Source: Chrysaora quinquecirrha
Taxonomy: Eukaryota; Cnidaria; Scyphozoa; Semaeostomeae; Pelagiidae
Assembly (NCBI GenBank): GCA_014526335.1
Contig: JACTAT010000060.1
Location: forward strand, 2,873,203-2,937,202
DNA: 64,000 nt
Reading direction: 5' to 3'
This document shows positions 45,501 through 57,477 of this stretch, piece after piece (the first letter of the stretch is position 1; each line of letters opens with the position of its first letter). Below the pieces are notes generated by a model that saw only the letters and a list, made by a program, of their open reading frames with translations, searched no databases and was not told where the DNA came from. The translations under genes were made by a program, and so were the position numbers.

Positions 45501-48500
45501 CTGTTGGGATTCAGTTCGTGGAGCAGAACAATGGGCAAGCTTATTGGCATAAGCACAAATTTGTAATATAGGACAATAGAATTCTTCAAAAACCGACCCA
45601 AACGCTTGTCTAAGGGAGAATACATACGCAGATGCGGATTGAAATGCACAAATCAGAATTTAATTTCGATATGGTTATGTGTTTCATACAAATAGCTGTA
45701 GAATGTAGTTTCCTAGAGATATGTCCGCATGAGGTTTTATTCATTCATTTTTCACAGAATCAACTCTTAGCTGGCAATGATCTTTCAACAATGGTTGGTA
45801 GAGACAGAAATTCTGGCTCAACAGCTGATTTCAACAGTTTCTCGAAGTACCAGAATCGAAGTGGGGTAAAAATTTGGTTTAAAGAACGGTTTTTAGCATA
45901 TACCTTATATTTCTCCCCTGACTTCCTCTAGCCCTCCTACGGTATGCATTTGAGGATGCAGGCAATCACCAGCTAAAAAATATTCGTGATTATTCTTTCA
46001 GAAAAAGTAAATATTTTAATTAAAATTTTGTCAACAAAGCAATATTGTCATTCTGAAGATGACATAAACGTCACTTTTTAAAGATTATTTCTGCATTGCT
46101 GTATGTCGTTCGTTTTTAGAACAAATTTGCTGCATTTTCCCGCTGTGTTTTAACTTGCAAGCGGGAGCTTATTGTTTTCCAACACCTATTTCTTGAGTTA
46201 AAGTGGTAACTTTTTTGCCCCGTATACACCATTATTCCTTTTTACCCCGTTTTTTTGTAGATGAGCGGCTCAGACAGAAGCTTATTAAATGCATTTCGTG
46301 AGATAAGTACAATGGCTGATCGAATCAATCTTCCTGTAAAAATTGTTGTAAGGCTTTAAATGCATTGGTTCTTTCTTTCCTTGAACTTGTTTGTTTTTCT
46401 GTTAAATATAGTCTGTGTTGCTGTATTTTCACCGATATTCTTACCCCTCTTAAAAATAAAAACTTCTACTGTTATGTCTCTTTGACATTTCAATTGAAAT
46501 ATTCCAGACTCTCATCATTAGCGTTGTGGGTTAGAAAATTAAGAACATGAAATTATCATGCAAATTCTGTCAAGTTTGAAGAGGTTTCAAATCCAGCCAT
46601 ACAAAATTTGAGCTAAAGCGGCTCTTTTTCTTTGACTTTTTTACCATGACGCAGACAGGACTGAAAAAGTAGGGAGGACATAACTTCTTGTCTTAGAAAA
46701 ACGATGATCGTAACACAACGAAATAAGGAATATTAGGCTATGTTTTGTGTTAAGGAACAGATGTTGGTAACAATTAGCGTCTTTTTCTACGCACTTGATA
46801 AACCTGAATCTTTCCTGAAGTTACAATGTAGAAAATCAGCAATTTTAGACAAAGACAATGTAAAGATCAGGCCATGTTGGACGATGTTGGACCTTTGCAA
46901 CGTTAGACATTGTTCTTTTCTTCAACTATGCTGTACAAATAGGTTTGAATTGACTTTTGCAAAGTGATCGTATTGGCACAGTTTACGACTCATTCGTGCA
47001 TTTCAGGGCTGCCCTGTGCATGAGAATAAATTTGAAAAACAAAAATACTTCAATAGCATTTAAAATTGATTGAACGAACACTTGCTGACGGGAATATTTA
47101 TACACATATATTTAAATTTTAGTAGTCACACTTTTTTGTTAGTTAGGCCCACGACGTGCAAAGGTATAAATGAAAATTATAGCTACATTTTGGAGTGTTT
47201 CGTCCATTTCAGAGTGTTGCACAACAAAATTTATGTTTTTTTTACTTGAAAATTTGAGCATCCCAAAAGAATCTTTGCAACAAATAATTCTTAACAAAAA
47301 AAAACATTACCCAGTATTTTCAATCAGATATTCATTGGTTTATTTATTGTTACAGGACAGAGCAAAAACTCTCTTCAAGCAAGTACATGATCAGAAAACA
47401 TTAAAGGGAAGGAGCAATGATGCAATAGCCTCTGCCTGTCTATTTATTGCATGTCGACAGGAAGGGGTTCCTAGGACGTTTAAAGGTGATACAACTATAT
47501 TAAAATATCATTTGACTGTATATTGTTGCTTTCGCTGCTGTATTATTACTCTGCCCTTTTCCCCGACTCCTCCTTTCTTCCCATCTTCCAATATGCTGTT
47601 GTTTAAGTGGTGGTTTGCATTTATAAATAAGGTAAGAGTTTGGCTAATTCACCTGAAATGATTCTTAGAAAGGTAACACTACTACTTTGATGCAGTTGTT
47701 CTAACTTTTTTAAACAATTCTACGACTCGGTGGCCTTAGCTGGAACGAATGAATGCAAACCTATACACATACATATGTCATGAATGCAATAGTTCAAACC
47801 GCAAACGATGGATAAATAGATGGTAAGAATGGTCCATAAATTTCCATCTTTCCAGTTATCGCAATATTCATGTTTTCTTCACCTACGTCCTTGTCACTAC
47901 CAGGTTGGTTGCTCTCTTTGCCGAAAATTGTGCAGACGAATATTAGTAAGGACATGCTGCTTTATCCTATCACCTAATCTCTGGGAAGTACGACTTACGT
48001 ACCTGGCATCACAGCGGCACGAAAATTCATAAATGACCAAACCTTTTTGTGTGGTAGGTACGCAATCCTTTTGAATGGAGAACTTTCGGAGTGCCAAAAA
48101 GTAACCGAGGGTTGGCAGCAGCGAAGCACTTAGTAATTGCTTTTTTAATTTGACTTTCGAATCGTAATGAGACGTTTCCTATCCAAGGCATTTTAGAGTA
48201 AACAGGGCACTTTCCGGACCATACTTTTTATCAGCCTAAAAACTTGCGATATTTTTGCGAAACCAATCCAAAATGACGTCCTTGGGGTAACCGTTTTCAA
48301 TAAATATAGACCGCATTTTATCCAATCCCAAATCAAGCCGAGATTAGGAGAAAATCATAAGTGCCCTATGAACTAGCGTGTTGATGTGGTTAATTTTCCT
48401 CTGTTTTTGGCTAAAGGAATCCCAGCGTGTATAGAGGCCGCTAAAGGTTGGTTTCCTGTATACTGGTAATAAATCCAGTAGCTGTGTTTTCTACAAAAAC

Positions 48501-51500
48501 GTCGAGAAACGGCAAAGAGTTGTTTTGCTCCTTTTCGAAAGTAAATTTTAGAGACGGATGCAAGGCGTTAAGTTTTTGGAGGAAAACGTTACAATCGGAC
48601 TCTTTTTTGAAAATGGCAAAAGTCTCATCAACATATTTTTAAAAAACCGGAGGTTTTTATGTAGAGCGGAAAAGATGTTGGCCAGCGCTGGTCCCAATGG
48701 GCTCCCTGTGGCGGCTCCGTCCCTTTGTCGTTACATTTTATTATTGAAGCTGAATTCTACTGACCTGGTAGCGGACTCCATTAATTCGACAAATACCTCC
48801 TCGGGGAACTGCGGGCTGACAAGATCACCCCGGTACAGAGCTCTAGCGCAAATCCCAGTAGTCTCATCCAAAGGTACGTTGATTTATAGGCTGCTGATGT
48901 CGAAGGAACACATATAAGAGTTTACCGTGTCTAATTGAAGGTTTTGTTATTGTTAGGCCATGGATAAGAGTCAAAAGTATGACAGAAATATGATAAGAAC
49001 TTCTTGTGTTCATGACATTGGGAATTTTTTAAGAAAGTTTAATAAAATAGACTTTTAACAACAAAATTATCTATGCTATGAGCTTCAGAAGAAACTAAAT
49101 TCGGTTTTGCTCTTTGATTGTCCAGGGCCGAGCAATGTAATGGGGAGCGGAAAACAACCGAGAAAAACATGACCCGTCACAAGATCTTTATCCGAAAATT
49201 TTCGTCAAAACAATTCAACTTTTTGACGTACAAATGCTTATAATAGCAAAACGGTACGAGATATCGAGAAAATAATTGCAGATTCGGGATCAGGAGGTTG
49301 AAATGCATCTATTCCACGAATAAAAATTTTTGACTGGAGGGGCCCTTTAAGTTAACTCCACGACATTTTATCTATTCTATTTTCCAACGACAGTCAAATC
49401 GCCAAAATGGTCATCTTGAGCATTAGCTACTTTACATACATTACTTTCTGATTGTTTTCATGAGAAGATCGCAAGCGAGGTCGCAAGTTTATTGGCTGAT
49501 AAAAAGAACGTTCCACAAAAGTGCCCTGTTAATCTCGAAATGTCGTCGATACGCAATGTTTCCTTAGGGTTTGAAGTTAAGGAAAAAGGCCATGAATAAG
49601 TGTTATGCTGCTGTCATCCCTGGTTTTCAGCATTTGGAAAGTTCTACCACAAATTAAAAAGATTATGTACCTATTAAATGGGCATTTGATGAATTTCACC
49701 AGCCTAAACCATGGCTCAGATGTTGGACACCATTTACTGGACATATCGCGGATAGAATTACATCGAAACTCGTCTCGGAATAATGGCAAGAAGAATTTGT
49801 TTCATTCAAGCATTTTCAAATCGGTCAACTTCAAAACTAAAAGGATTTCTCATTCGGAGTCTTCAATTTATTTTATTGGTTTTCCCGCTGTATCCCTCCA
49901 GCGGATTGGTGTTCAACACATAATACCGATTCAGCCTCACTTCTCTGATTTGTTCATTTCGGTCGACATCTAGGTACAAATTCCGCCTTATTCAGTTTGT
50001 TCGGTCTGCCTCTGACGTTTATATGATAATAGTGTCAGGCGAAACAAGCTTCTAAGATTGACTTAAGTTGTTTCCGCTTTTTCCGCTATCTTGATATTTG
50101 CATTTTGTTACAGAGATTTGTGCAATTAGCAAGATTTCAAAGAAAGAAATTGGTAGATGCTTCAAATTGATCCTTAGAGCACTGGAAACCAGCGTAGATC
50201 TCATCACATCTGGAGATTTCATGGTGTGCTGTCGTTTATTTATTGCCTACTTTTGTGCACAGCCCCTTCTTTCTTCCCATTTTATTTACGAATCTCTATA
50301 TGATGCATTTTTATTACTTCTCACCGATAGTTTTCCAACATTCAATTGATTCATTCTTATTTTTGCAAAAATGAAAATTTTTGATTTTTTAGTTCTTTAC
50401 TGTAATCTTTGTGATTTTTTTTGTCTTTCTTTTTCAGTCTCGTTTCTGCTCGAATCTTGGTTTGCCATCTTCAGTGCAGAGAGCTGCAAGCCATATTGCA
50501 AGACGTGCTGTTGAGCTTGATCTTGTGCCAGGGTAATTAATCCCATTTTGGTTTATGCCATTAATAGAATATTCTGTATGATCTGTATCTTCAGCGAGTG
50601 AGGCAATGCTGTTTTATATATAAACAGCACAGAGTTCAAAGTTAAAAAGAATGTATTTTTTATTACTGAAGCGGTTTTTGTTGATTCAATCATTTACTGT
50701 TGAAAACCATACCTAGCAAAGAAAAATTTCATCTTCCACCCTCAGATTTTAGACAGGCTTAGGACGACTTTGAATTCTCACTGGAGACGTCTAAGTCAGG
50801 AGATAGTCCCTGTATTTTAATCTAAACGTACACGTTTTTCGTTACATTATACAGTCGAAGCCCCGTTTCTGTTGCTGCTGCTACCATATACCTTGCATCT
50901 CAAGCATCCGAAGAAAAGAAAACTCAGAGAGGTAGGCTGGCTTTTTCTAAACCATCATCTTAGTTTTCTAGCTTTTAAATGCGTACATTGCGTCCGGGTT
51001 CCGCTGCTGTATATCGACAGTAGGGTTCTACAACGACGACTTTTGCTTTCAAAAAACTTTTAATTATAAACAAAATATTGGGATATAATAGCATTTATGC
51101 ACTGCAGTGCCTGACCATGCTTTCGGTAACTTTTTAACAGACTGATACATTAATAAGTTGATCAAAGAAAATGCTATGATCAGTGCCTGGACAGTGCGTA
51201 TGAGTGGACAAGAAAAGGTCGTCGCATACATAGAAAACAAGGGATATTCAGTGTCAAAAAGCCTGTAGTTTTGATAATGTCGTATGTGGCAAATGATAAG
51301 ATTTGAGGAGTTAGGAAAGAATTATTTTTTCATTTGTTCCTTTCTTCCCAATGGCCCCAGCTTAAAATTTCTTATCAAAAGCTCAATTGCATTTAACGTA
51401 TTCTGTATGGTATTTTTTTCATTACATTCAAGTCTATTTCAAATATTTTACAGAGATTGGGGAAATTGCCGGAGTAGCTGAAGTCACAATTCGCCAATCA

Positions 51501-51587
51501 TACCGACTTTTGTTACCAAAAGCTGCACAACTCTTCCCACCAGACTTCAAATTTCACACACCAGTAGAAAGTCTACCTCAGTCTTGA
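39524..51587 (+). CDS. GTF2B: General transcription factor IIB (TFIIB), nine coding exons
   Basis: TFIIB bridges TBP-bound promoter DNA and RNA polymerase II in the nucleus and helps select the start site. Coding exons: 39524-39633, 43662-43743, 45758-45865, 46261-46347, 47356-47485, 50114-50223, 50438-50532, 50855-50931 and 51454-51587. All junctions are GT-AG and the phases match. The sum is 933 nt, giving 310 residues, against about 316 in vertebrates. Exon 1 holds the zinc ribbon (C8, H11, C27, C30). Exons 2-3 hold the B-reader and linker ([20 protein letters not shown]). Exons 4-6 hold cyclin repeat 1 ([33 protein letters not shown]). Exons 7-9 hold cyclin repeat 2 ([30 protein letters not shown]). 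The first ATG lies one base after a splice acceptor (AG at 39521-39522), so an upstream non-coding leader exon is expected. No frameshift or stop is seen; this is the only clearly functional gene here. Confidence 0.97.
40085..40660. repeat. Tandem pair of ~345-bp repeats with a CCGCGTTTTAGT palindrome
   Basis: Two direct copies begin near 40085 and 40425. Each starts with an inverted repeat in which CGCGTTTTAGTAATT faces AATTACTAAAACGCG across a short AGGCCTAGG centre (second copy 40428-40474). Both copies end with the shared string GGCTGTGATATCTTTGTTTT. The palindrome looks like two transposon termini fused head to head. The same ACTAAAACGCGGA core forms part of the terminal inverted repeat of the element at 37290-38298, which suggests one family. 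Confidence 0.65.
41157..42641. repeat. Foldback element with ~203-bp inverted arms, in TFIIB intron 1
   Basis: The left arm (41157-41359) begins AAGGCCATTTGTATTTACC and ends GGCTTTTCGAATGT. The right arm (42436-42641) is its close reverse complement. Inside each arm the motif GGCATTGGAAC recurs irregularly. The central 1.05 kb has no convincing open reading frame. Long arms and no coding capacity fit a foldback or MITE-like DNA element. No target duplication was evident. Confidence 0.65.
43744..45757 (+). other. TFIIB intron 2
   Basis: A 2.0-kb intron. The only recognisable content is a decayed minus-strand tail of a lineage Y Penelope element near 45465-45662, immediately before exon 3. Confidence 0.8.
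45465..45662 (-). mobile_element. Decayed Penelope (lineage Y) 3' tail
   Basis: The motif CAGATGCGG followed by GAAATGCAC and AATCAGAA (about 45630-45660) matches the 3' tail of the Penelope copy at 24690-24960 in the same orientation. The ribozyme part of that tail is not preserved. It lies inside TFIIB intron 2. Confidence 0.5.
47895..48960 (-). mobile_element. Penelope-like element, lineage Y, truncated copy
   Basis: Read on the minus strand, 48960-48440 encodes decayed reverse transcriptase: a remnant of the SLFTN block, then the [20 protein letters not shown] region. 48097-47897 encodes the start of the GIY-YIG endonuclease ([20 protein letters not shown]). Frames are broken, and the copy stops within GIY-YIG at about 47895. 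It sits antisense in TFIIB intron 5. Its uninterrupted stretch at 48555-48580 is the empty site for the transposon at 25835-28104. Confidence 0.85.
49600..50065 (+). mobile_element. Penelope-like element, lineage Y, heavily decayed 3' part
   Basis: Fragments match the end of the lineage Y protein: SLVFSIWK near the start, [11 protein letters not shown] matching the ARSLFHLRVLESV block, and [13 protein letters not shown] matching IGLPAVSDQLIGV. After this comes the non-coding tail with CATTTCGG and ACAAATTCCGCCTTA. The hammerhead core found in other copies of this tail is lost. It lies in TFIIB intron 5. Confidence 0.7.
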
Positions 51588-51829
51588 ATTCAATGCTTAA
51601 TCAGCAAATCCTCCAAATATCGGTTGTCTTTTATCAACCATCACGGTACAAATCAGATGTGATACGGCAGCAAAAAACCGCTGTTCGAGTACGTAGACAA
51701 AATGTTGTGGAAGGAAGATATTTTTTGGCGGAACTGAGTTAAACAAGACGTATGTATTGCAGGGGATTTTAGAAAATGAACGATACTTTCAACTGTATTC
51801 CTTAATGTATTGAATAACTTCCTTCCCGG
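51588..51829 (+). other. TFIIB 3' flank
   Basis: Ordinary-looking sequence after the TGA stop, presumably 3' UTR. I see no AATAAA signal before the homopolymer-stretched block starts at about 51830, so the true polyadenylation site may be lost in that block. Confidence 0.4.
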
Positions 51830-53822
51830 ACCCCAAAAAACCCACCCAAAAAAAACACCCAAACCCCAAAAACCCAAAACCGCCCCCCTTTTAAATTTTT
51901 TCCTGTTTTTAAAAAACCCTTCCCCCTTTTCCTTTTAAAAGTTTTTCCCCTTACCCTTTTTTGGGCCCTTTTTGGGGCCCAAAAAATTTAAAACCCCCCA
52001 AAAAAAAAACCCTTTTTAAAACAAAAAGGGGTTTCCAAAAATTAAATTTTTTTTAAATTCCAATTTTTTAAATTTTTAAAAAAAATTAAAAACCCCAAAC
52101 AAAATTTTATTTTTATAAACCCTTTTCCCGTTAAAAAAATTTTTCCTTTAAATTTTTTAAAAATAAAAATCAAAAGGTTTGTCTAGTTTTGGCTGGGGTA
52201 ATTTCCCCCAAATAAAAAAACCCACGTTTCCCGGGAAATTAAAATTTTTAAAAATTGGGGTTTTTAAAGGGTTTTTTAAAAAAAAGGTTAGGGGGTTTTT
52301 TTCCCAATTTTGTTTTTGGCCGGGGTTTTTTTCCCAAAGGAAATTTAAATTTCAAAAAAAAAAAACCCCTTTAAAATTTTTGGTATTTTTTTTTTTGCCC
52401 TTGTGTTCGGGGGGTTTTTGGCTTTTTTTTGTTCTTTTAAAATTTTTTAAATGAAATTTACCCAAAAATTAAAACCAGTAAAAAAATTTTCCTTTTTTTC
52501 CAAAAAAGGCAAAATTTCGAAACAATTTTTCACCAACCCTTTTTTGGGAAAAAATTACAGTTTTTTTTAAAAAATTGTTATTTTTTTTTTTTAAATTTAA
52601 AAAAGAATTTTTGGTTTTTTCTGTTTTTTTTTAAAAAGGGGCCTTTTTTTTTTGTTTTTTCCCCTTTCCCCTTTTGGGGTTTTTGTGGGTTTTTTTTTTA
52701 ATTTCCCTTTAATTTTAATTTTTTTTTTTTTAAAAAATTTAAAACAAACCCTTAATTTGGATTTTTCCTTTCTTTTAAATTTGGGATTTTACCAAACCCG
52801 ATTTTTAAAAAATTCAAATTTAAAATTTTGCTTTTAATAAAAAAGGTTTTTTTTTAAAAATTTTTGAAATTTTCCCTTTTTTTGGGGGTTTTTTTTTTTG
52901 GGAAAAATTTGCCGAAAATTTTTTGGGGCCTTAAATTTTTTAGCCCTTTTTTAAATTTTTTTAATTTAAAAAAAGGTTTAAAACTTTTTTAAATTATTTT
53001 AAAAAAACCCAATATTTTTTAAATTTTTTTTTTTCCCTTTAAGCGAATTTAAAAATTTATTTTTTTTAATCCGGGGGTTTTTTTTTTGGTTTGTTTTTAA
53101 AGGAAATTTTTTTTAAAAAACAATTCTTTTTTGATTTTCCATTTTTCCCCCCTTTTTTAATGGGAAATTTAAATCCCCTTTATTTTTCCCCAATACCCTT
53201 TTTTAAAACCCAAATTTTTTGGGAAAGGATCCCAATGGGTTTTTTAAAAATTTTTTTCCCAAAAATTTTTTAAATTTTCCCAATTTCCTTTAAAATTTTG
53301 TTATTTTCTTTGTTTTAAAATTTAAAGGAATGGTAATTTTGGGCCCCGGGTTCCGTAAAAAGTTTAACCCCAATGGGGATTTTTTTAAATTTTTAAAAAG
53401 TTTAAATTATAAAACGGATTTAAATTAAAAAAAAAAGAAAAATTAAAAGGGGAAAAGTTTATTTTGATTCACCCCCCTTTAAAAACGTTTGGGAAAAAAT
53501 AATTTTTGGGTTTTAATAAAAAGGCCTGAAATTAAAAGGGGAATTTTTTTTCCGGTTTTTAAAATGAAATTAAAAGGGAAAAAGGGAATATTTCATTTTT
53601 TTAAAATCCCATTTTTAATTTACCAAAAACAAACCAATAACAAGGGGAAATTTTTAAGTTTAAAATTAAACTTTTTTCCCTTTTTTTGTGAAAAGTAAAA
53701 ACCCCTTTAATTTTTTTAATGGCCCTTTTTTTGAAATTTGGGCTTAGGTTCCCAAAGGGGTTTTTGGGGTCGGAATTTTTTTTTAAACGTTTTTTTGGTT
53801 TTAAAGTTTTCTTAAAAAATGA
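51830..53822. other. Homopolymer-stretched block 2, probable assembly artefact
   Basis: Same texture as 17808-19795: nearly all bases occur in runs, with sharp borders on both sides and a similar length of about 2.0 kb. It starts 240 bp after the TFIIB stop codon. No feature inside it should be trusted. Confidence 0.7.
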
Positions 53823-54069
53823 CTAGCTTACGTTGCCCTAGACGGTGCGTAAAATACGGACAAAAATACTTTTCCCAAAGCATCATCGAAAACAAACAAC
53901 GGTGCCAAATGGGATGATAGATAACATGGATTTTGTCAATATAAGCAATCCTTCCCTTCTGCGAGTTCAAAATACCCACTCTGCAAATCTATTTATATAG
54001 GCAATAATTTTGTAAGAGCCCACGTAAAAAAATTTCAAAGTTTTTGTTTTAATTGATGAAAACTTACTA
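53823..54069. other. Unassigned non-coding stretch
   Basis: Normal-complexity sequence resumes here. Nothing recognisable before the MITE at 54070. Confidence 0.35.
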
Positions 54070-54438
54070 CACTTTTTTTTATAAGAATACCTTATTTTTG
54101 CCGAGCCTCGATTATTCTTAAGGTTTTTCGATTTTGAGCCTGAAAATATTCTTATATTATTCTTAATCATCAATGTTGTAAATTGGCCTGAAGATCAAGA
54201 GAAATAAGTAAAATCTTTGTCATTTGTTATTTTATATTAAAAAAGAACATGAACGGAACAGAACAATATAAATACAGTAGCCTGACAATCACACTTATTG
54301 TACAGTGTAAAAAACGCAGAGAAATAAAAATGATCCTCGTCAAGCTTCAGCCTCAGATTATTCTTAAATAATTCTTAAATTTCAGCAATTTTGAGCCTGA
54401 ATATTCTTATAGACTGTATTCTTATAAAAAAAAAAGTG
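54070..54438. mobile_element. MITE with CACTTTTTTTTATAAGAA termini
   Basis: CACTTTTTTTTATAAGAA at 54070 faces its reverse complement, TTCTTATAAAAAAAAAAGTG, ending at 54438. Internally GATTATTCTTAA, TTTTGAGCCTGAA and ATATTCTTATA occur twice in the same order. Length about 370 bp, no coding. TTA/TAA a few bases outside the arms may be the target duplication. Confidence 0.6.
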
Positions 54439-54714
54439 TGTAACACAATAGCAAACTGTGTCTAACACTTGGCAATAAGCCTTAAGATTTAGAAGGCCCT
54501 GATTATGGTGGTTTGATAAATCTTCATTTATCGCACTGATTTTTTTTTCTTAATTAGAAGTGTGCAACACGAAGAATACACTAATTTCTCTGTAAATATT
54601 TTTTAATCTCAATTAACGCATCTCATCTCTACATCGATCACCATGAACTCACAAAAATCTAACGAATCTAAAAATTACAAACAGAAAATCCTTATGACAA
54701 CATTACAGATTGGC

Positions 54715-54850
54715 CAATCATATTACAGTAAAATCGGAAAGGTGTAGAATAATTATAATCGTTGCTATAAATAAAAATAAACACGCATGGTTAGATTATG
54801 GTTACTACGGTGATATTATATGAACAATAAAGAACTAAAAACAAAGCATA
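54715..54850. repeat. Dispersed repeat shared with 9545-9700, copy 2
   Basis: Same block order as the copy at 9545: CCAATCAT, ATAATTATAATCGTTGCT, TAAATAAAAATAAA, GGTTACTAC, GTGATA. Confidence 0.6.
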
Positions 54851-56949
54851 AACAATTAACATGCGAAACCAGGCTTACTAGAAAAACTGAAATAACGTAG
54901 AGTAGGTACTAAACATTGCTTTCTTTATCCAGAAACCGAAAGGGCTTCATATTTCGTCATCTGTGTGATCATACTTTAGTGCACTTCCTTGAATTAAGAT
55001 ATTAAAGATAGACTATGTTAAGTGAAATCGCTCTCAGAACAGTGTCTGGAAGTGGAACTTTGAACTTACCACTTTTGGAGTTTCAGTTTTTCTTTATCAT
55101 TCTTCCACAAAATTCAGACAAACTAATTGAATCAAACAGCTTCGGCTAGCATTTATTAATAATAATGGATTTGTGAATTCGACATCACAAACAACCCATG
55201 CAGATAAGTTATTTTCTACCAGATATAAGTCCAGCACCAGGCAAGCAGTACGAACAGGAAATTCACAACCAAAAAATAAAAAATGTTTAGTCCAATAGTC
55301 TAAGTTCTATAATCAGGCAAGCAATACGGACAGGAAATTCACAACCAATCTTGTAATAATTTCCTTTATGGTTTATATTGCCCAACAGCATAAAAACATC
55401 TCCACTTGAAAACAAACGCTAATATTTCCTCTTTTCAAGTAGATTCCTCTATTATATTGCTATGGCTGCAGTTCTCATACAACCACCCAGTACTTCAGTA
55501 TGCCGTGAAAGCTAAAAACAGGACCAAGCATGCAACGAATTAATCCCTGGAGCTGGATCTACCTGTCGAACTGCATTGGCGTGAGGAACCAGACCTTGGG
55601 ACACTAGCAGTGGACCAGAATCGAATTTCTGATAGTCGTTATCATGTAGCGATTCCGACTATAGGTTTTATTTTGTTTAACACTTCTAATCGAAATAAGC
55701 TTTTTTGGTTTCCATTCAGGAATCCTAACTTTGGCTTGTTCTTCTTGTTTGCTGGGTTAGCTGGTTGTAGTAAACTTGGTAAAACATTGGTAAGAAAGAA
55801 AGAAAGAAAAAAATCCATGAACATCCATAACAAATTCGTAAGCATTAAAAAAACTGCATTTTATTTTTACCCTTTCTACAGGCTGACGATGTGAAGAACC
55901 TATACGATAAAACAATAAATTTTTAAATGCAAGACCGCAACGCAAAAATGAGGTGAAAAGCGGCATGTGACTGGCCAAATCAAACATGCTGCATGTCCGG
56001 CCAATCCCATTGGTTCGTGTTCATAGTTACTAGAAAAGAGTCTCTTCAGGTTACTATGGTTGGTTCCTAAGTTCTTTGTTCCGTTTTTGAAGTGTTGGTA
56101 ACCAAATATATTTATTCATCATAACATGGAATATTGCGGCGATATATCAGTTCACCTCTTTGTGAGAATAATTTTGTAATAAATCTAAGTAAAAGCAATA
56201 TAGATTTTCAAGTGCTTTCACATGCTTATTAGGAATTTAGCAGTGGTTTTTTTGTCAAAGAGCTGAAACATTCATTGACATATTGCCAACCTTCCGCCTA
56301 TAAAATGTTTCATGCTATGTTCAGTATGTGTTGTAGGTCGCTGAAGTGAATTGAGAAAATTTAACAAGACTATATTCTCATTGTCATAGTGAGTAATCTA
56401 ATATTAAGTAGCATTTTTTTGAACCCATCTCAGCTAGGCTCATTGGGACCCCTCCTTCTCTGTGTAATTGTTTGAGATAGATGCCCAAAACATATATATC
56501 GTCTATTACCTAGTACATAGAATAAAAATGAAAACAGATTGTATTCCGGAATCAGAAAGCCGAACTGCAAACTGAACAATGTTTTTACCACGAAGTTGAT
56601 TTTGAAAAATAGCTCAAAGACTACTGCATTTCCTTCTTTAGCGGAAGGGTATTTAAGCTTTGTCTGGCCTTCTCCTCAAATTTTGTTTTCTATGGTTTTA
56701 TATTTACCAATTGAAACCTTCGTCAATGTTCATACCAAGATGTTAAATCTTCTTCACTCTTTTGATAATTTCATGATTGACACGTGGGAGAGGTTTCTAG
56801 GCTAAACTTTCTGCAGCAAGCATATTCAAAGTTGTACCCTTGGCTAGACCACTTTTTATAAATATAACAGCCTTGGCTAGACTAATATTGATCAGTGATG
56901 CCCTGACTTTTTTCCGTTTCCCAGCCATTCGAGCCATGTCGGGAACTGA
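54851..56949. other. Unassigned non-coding stretch
   Basis: No gene recognised. One short direct duplication (CAGGCAAGCA, then ACAGGAAATTCACAACCA) occurs near 55236-55275 and 55314-55353. Confidence 0.35.
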
Positions 56950-57440
56950 TTTTTTTATTTGTCCATCGAGACGATGATGAACAGCTATGTCACCTTATGG
57001 TTGTGGTTGTTGTTCTCTGTTTGTCCGCAGGTGACTGATCAGACCGATTCGTGTCCGAAAGAGTCTCTGACAGTGTGAACAAGAGGTGGTTGCAGCAGTT
57101 GCAGTGTCGGCAGCTCGGGTCTTCCAGGCTTTCCTGCGCTCTTCAAAGACATTAATACAGTTTGCCTAACGTGTCCTGTCCCCTTCCTTAAACTGACTGC
57201 TTCCTCGTGTTGTGGTTTATAAGGAAAGCCTTCAGAGAGGCTTAGGTGTATCCTTGAAACGCTTCTTCTGTCCATCTTGGAAACATTTTCCTTGCTGGAG
57301 CTCACCAAACAGCAGTCCTTTTAGGAGTGGTCATTAGACGTGCGAGCTTGGGTGTCCTGTCAAATGGATGATGTAGATGTTGGGTGGGTAAACACGCGTG
57401 AGCACCCCAGTGTCTTGGATCCTGTCTTGTCATATATATG
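56950..57440 (-). mobile_element. LINE ORF2 3' end with terminal C2H2 finger
   Basis: The minus strand gives PDTGVLTRVYPPNIY-like sequence, then LLFGELQQGKCFQDGQKKRF, KDTPKPL, and finally SCSHCQRLFRTRIGLISHLR. The CxxC and H of a single zinc finger with ARIGL-like spacing is the hallmark C-terminus of a widespread group of animal non-LTR retrotransposon ORF2 proteins. Two stops and a deletion between KDTPK and the finger show decay. The RT is absent. Confidence 0.8.
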
Positions 57441-57477
57441 ACATGAAGTTTCATGAGGCAGGTTTTGTGGAAGTTTT

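Larger units (their letters stand above)
47486..50113 (+). other. TFIIB intron 5, loaded with Penelope remnants
   Basis: The largest downstream intron (2.6 kb), between a phase-1 donor (GTGATA) and a TTACAG acceptor. About 1.5 kb of it is two lineage Y Penelope pieces in opposite orientation (47895-48960 minus, 49600-50065 plus). Confidence 0.8.

Noticed and set aside
52179..53698. Open frames in the second homopolymer block
   Set aside because: Same reason as the first block.
57039..57308. 89-codon minus-strand open frame as a gene
   Set aside because: The LINE reading (GELQQGKCFQDGQKKRF and SHCQRLFRTRIGL) is in another frame.
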